Below the pieces are notes generated by a model. The model saw only the letters and a list, made by a program, of their open reading frames with translations. It had not been told where the DNA came from and made no database searches. The translations under genes and the position numbers were made by a program. A DNA stretch of 44,497 bases from Bacteroidales bacterium UBA4363 (GTDB lineage Bacteria; Bacteroidota; Bacteroidia; Bacteroidales; Paludibacteraceae), in contig DGSL01000005.1 of assembly GCA_002393965.1 (NCBI GenBank), positions 1 through 44,497 on the forward strand, written 5' to 3'. Positions 44,419-44,497 of this stretch are shown here, one piece after another (positions within the stretch are counted from its first letter, which is position 1; every line of letters begins with the position of its first letter).

Positions 44419-44497
44419 ACAATTTTATTATAAGAAAGTGAGTTTACTCCTGCCATGTCACGCACGTACCAGTTCCACTACTACTCCACTACCACTC

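Overview
The window reads as a stretch of chromosome from the phylum Bacteroidota, most likely the order Bacteroidales. The grounds are: a complete sprA (type IX secretion translocon) next to ruvA; upstream regions that repeatedly carry the TAnnTTTG -7 element of the Bacteroidota primary sigma factor and almost no Shine-Dalgarno sequences; a BspA-type leucine-rich-repeat protein; and a leuA-leuC-leuD-citramalate synthase-like-leuB order. I cannot fix the genus. No rRNA, tRNA, CRISPR array, prophage or insertion sequence was recognised.

Layout. 0.1-2.3 kb (minus): LysE-type exporter, miaA and an IS1096-passenger (TnpR-like) protein. 2.5-5.6 kb (minus): dnaA, a 380-bp AT-rich gap with inverted repeats, and a fold-type-III PLP decarboxylase. 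5.8-12.6 kb (minus): a full leucine operon that starts with a promoter and a transcription-attenuation leader, namely a 27-codon Leu/Ile/Val-rich leader peptide, mutually exclusive hairpins and an intrinsic terminator just before leuA. It ends at a strong terminator. 12.6-14.8 kb (plus): gene-poor DNA with three families of short tandem repeats, an exported YD-repeat-like gene broken by an in-frame stop, and a tiny 58-residue repeat lipoprotein. 15.0-22.8 kb (plus): a tripartite RND efflux operon (adaptor, pump, outer-membrane factor) that continues into a divergent LpxA-like acyltransferase, followed by a large hairpin and an AraC-type regulator. 23.0-25.4 kb (plus): ilvC and rsmE. 25.5-29.8 kb: a three-gene minus-strand cassette (WG-repeat membrane protein, zinc-ribbon/DUF3298-like membrane protein, exported VWA protein) driven by a near-consensus promoter and divergent from a DMP19-family gene. 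29.8-31.4 kb (minus): pdxS-pdxT. 31.7-32.4 kb (plus): BspA-like protein. 32.5-44.4 kb (minus): ruvA, sprA, dsbD-like, grpE and dnaJ in transcription order.

Most genes are core metabolism and housekeeping. The leucine genes make 2-ketoisocaproate from 2-ketoisovalerate. The second synthase in the operon probably makes citramalate for isoleucine, and ilvC serves valine, leucine and isoleucine. The efflux operon assembles a three-part pump across both membranes. SprA is the outer-membrane channel of type IX secretion. DsbD-like, GrpE and DnaJ support protein folding in the periplasm and cytoplasm.

The least explained parts are the WG/zinc-ribbon/VWA cassette with its DMP19 neighbour, the LpxA-like enzyme that lacks two active-site histidines, the repeat-rich island at 12.8-13.3 kb, and the leucine attenuator, which is not visible from protein annotation alone.
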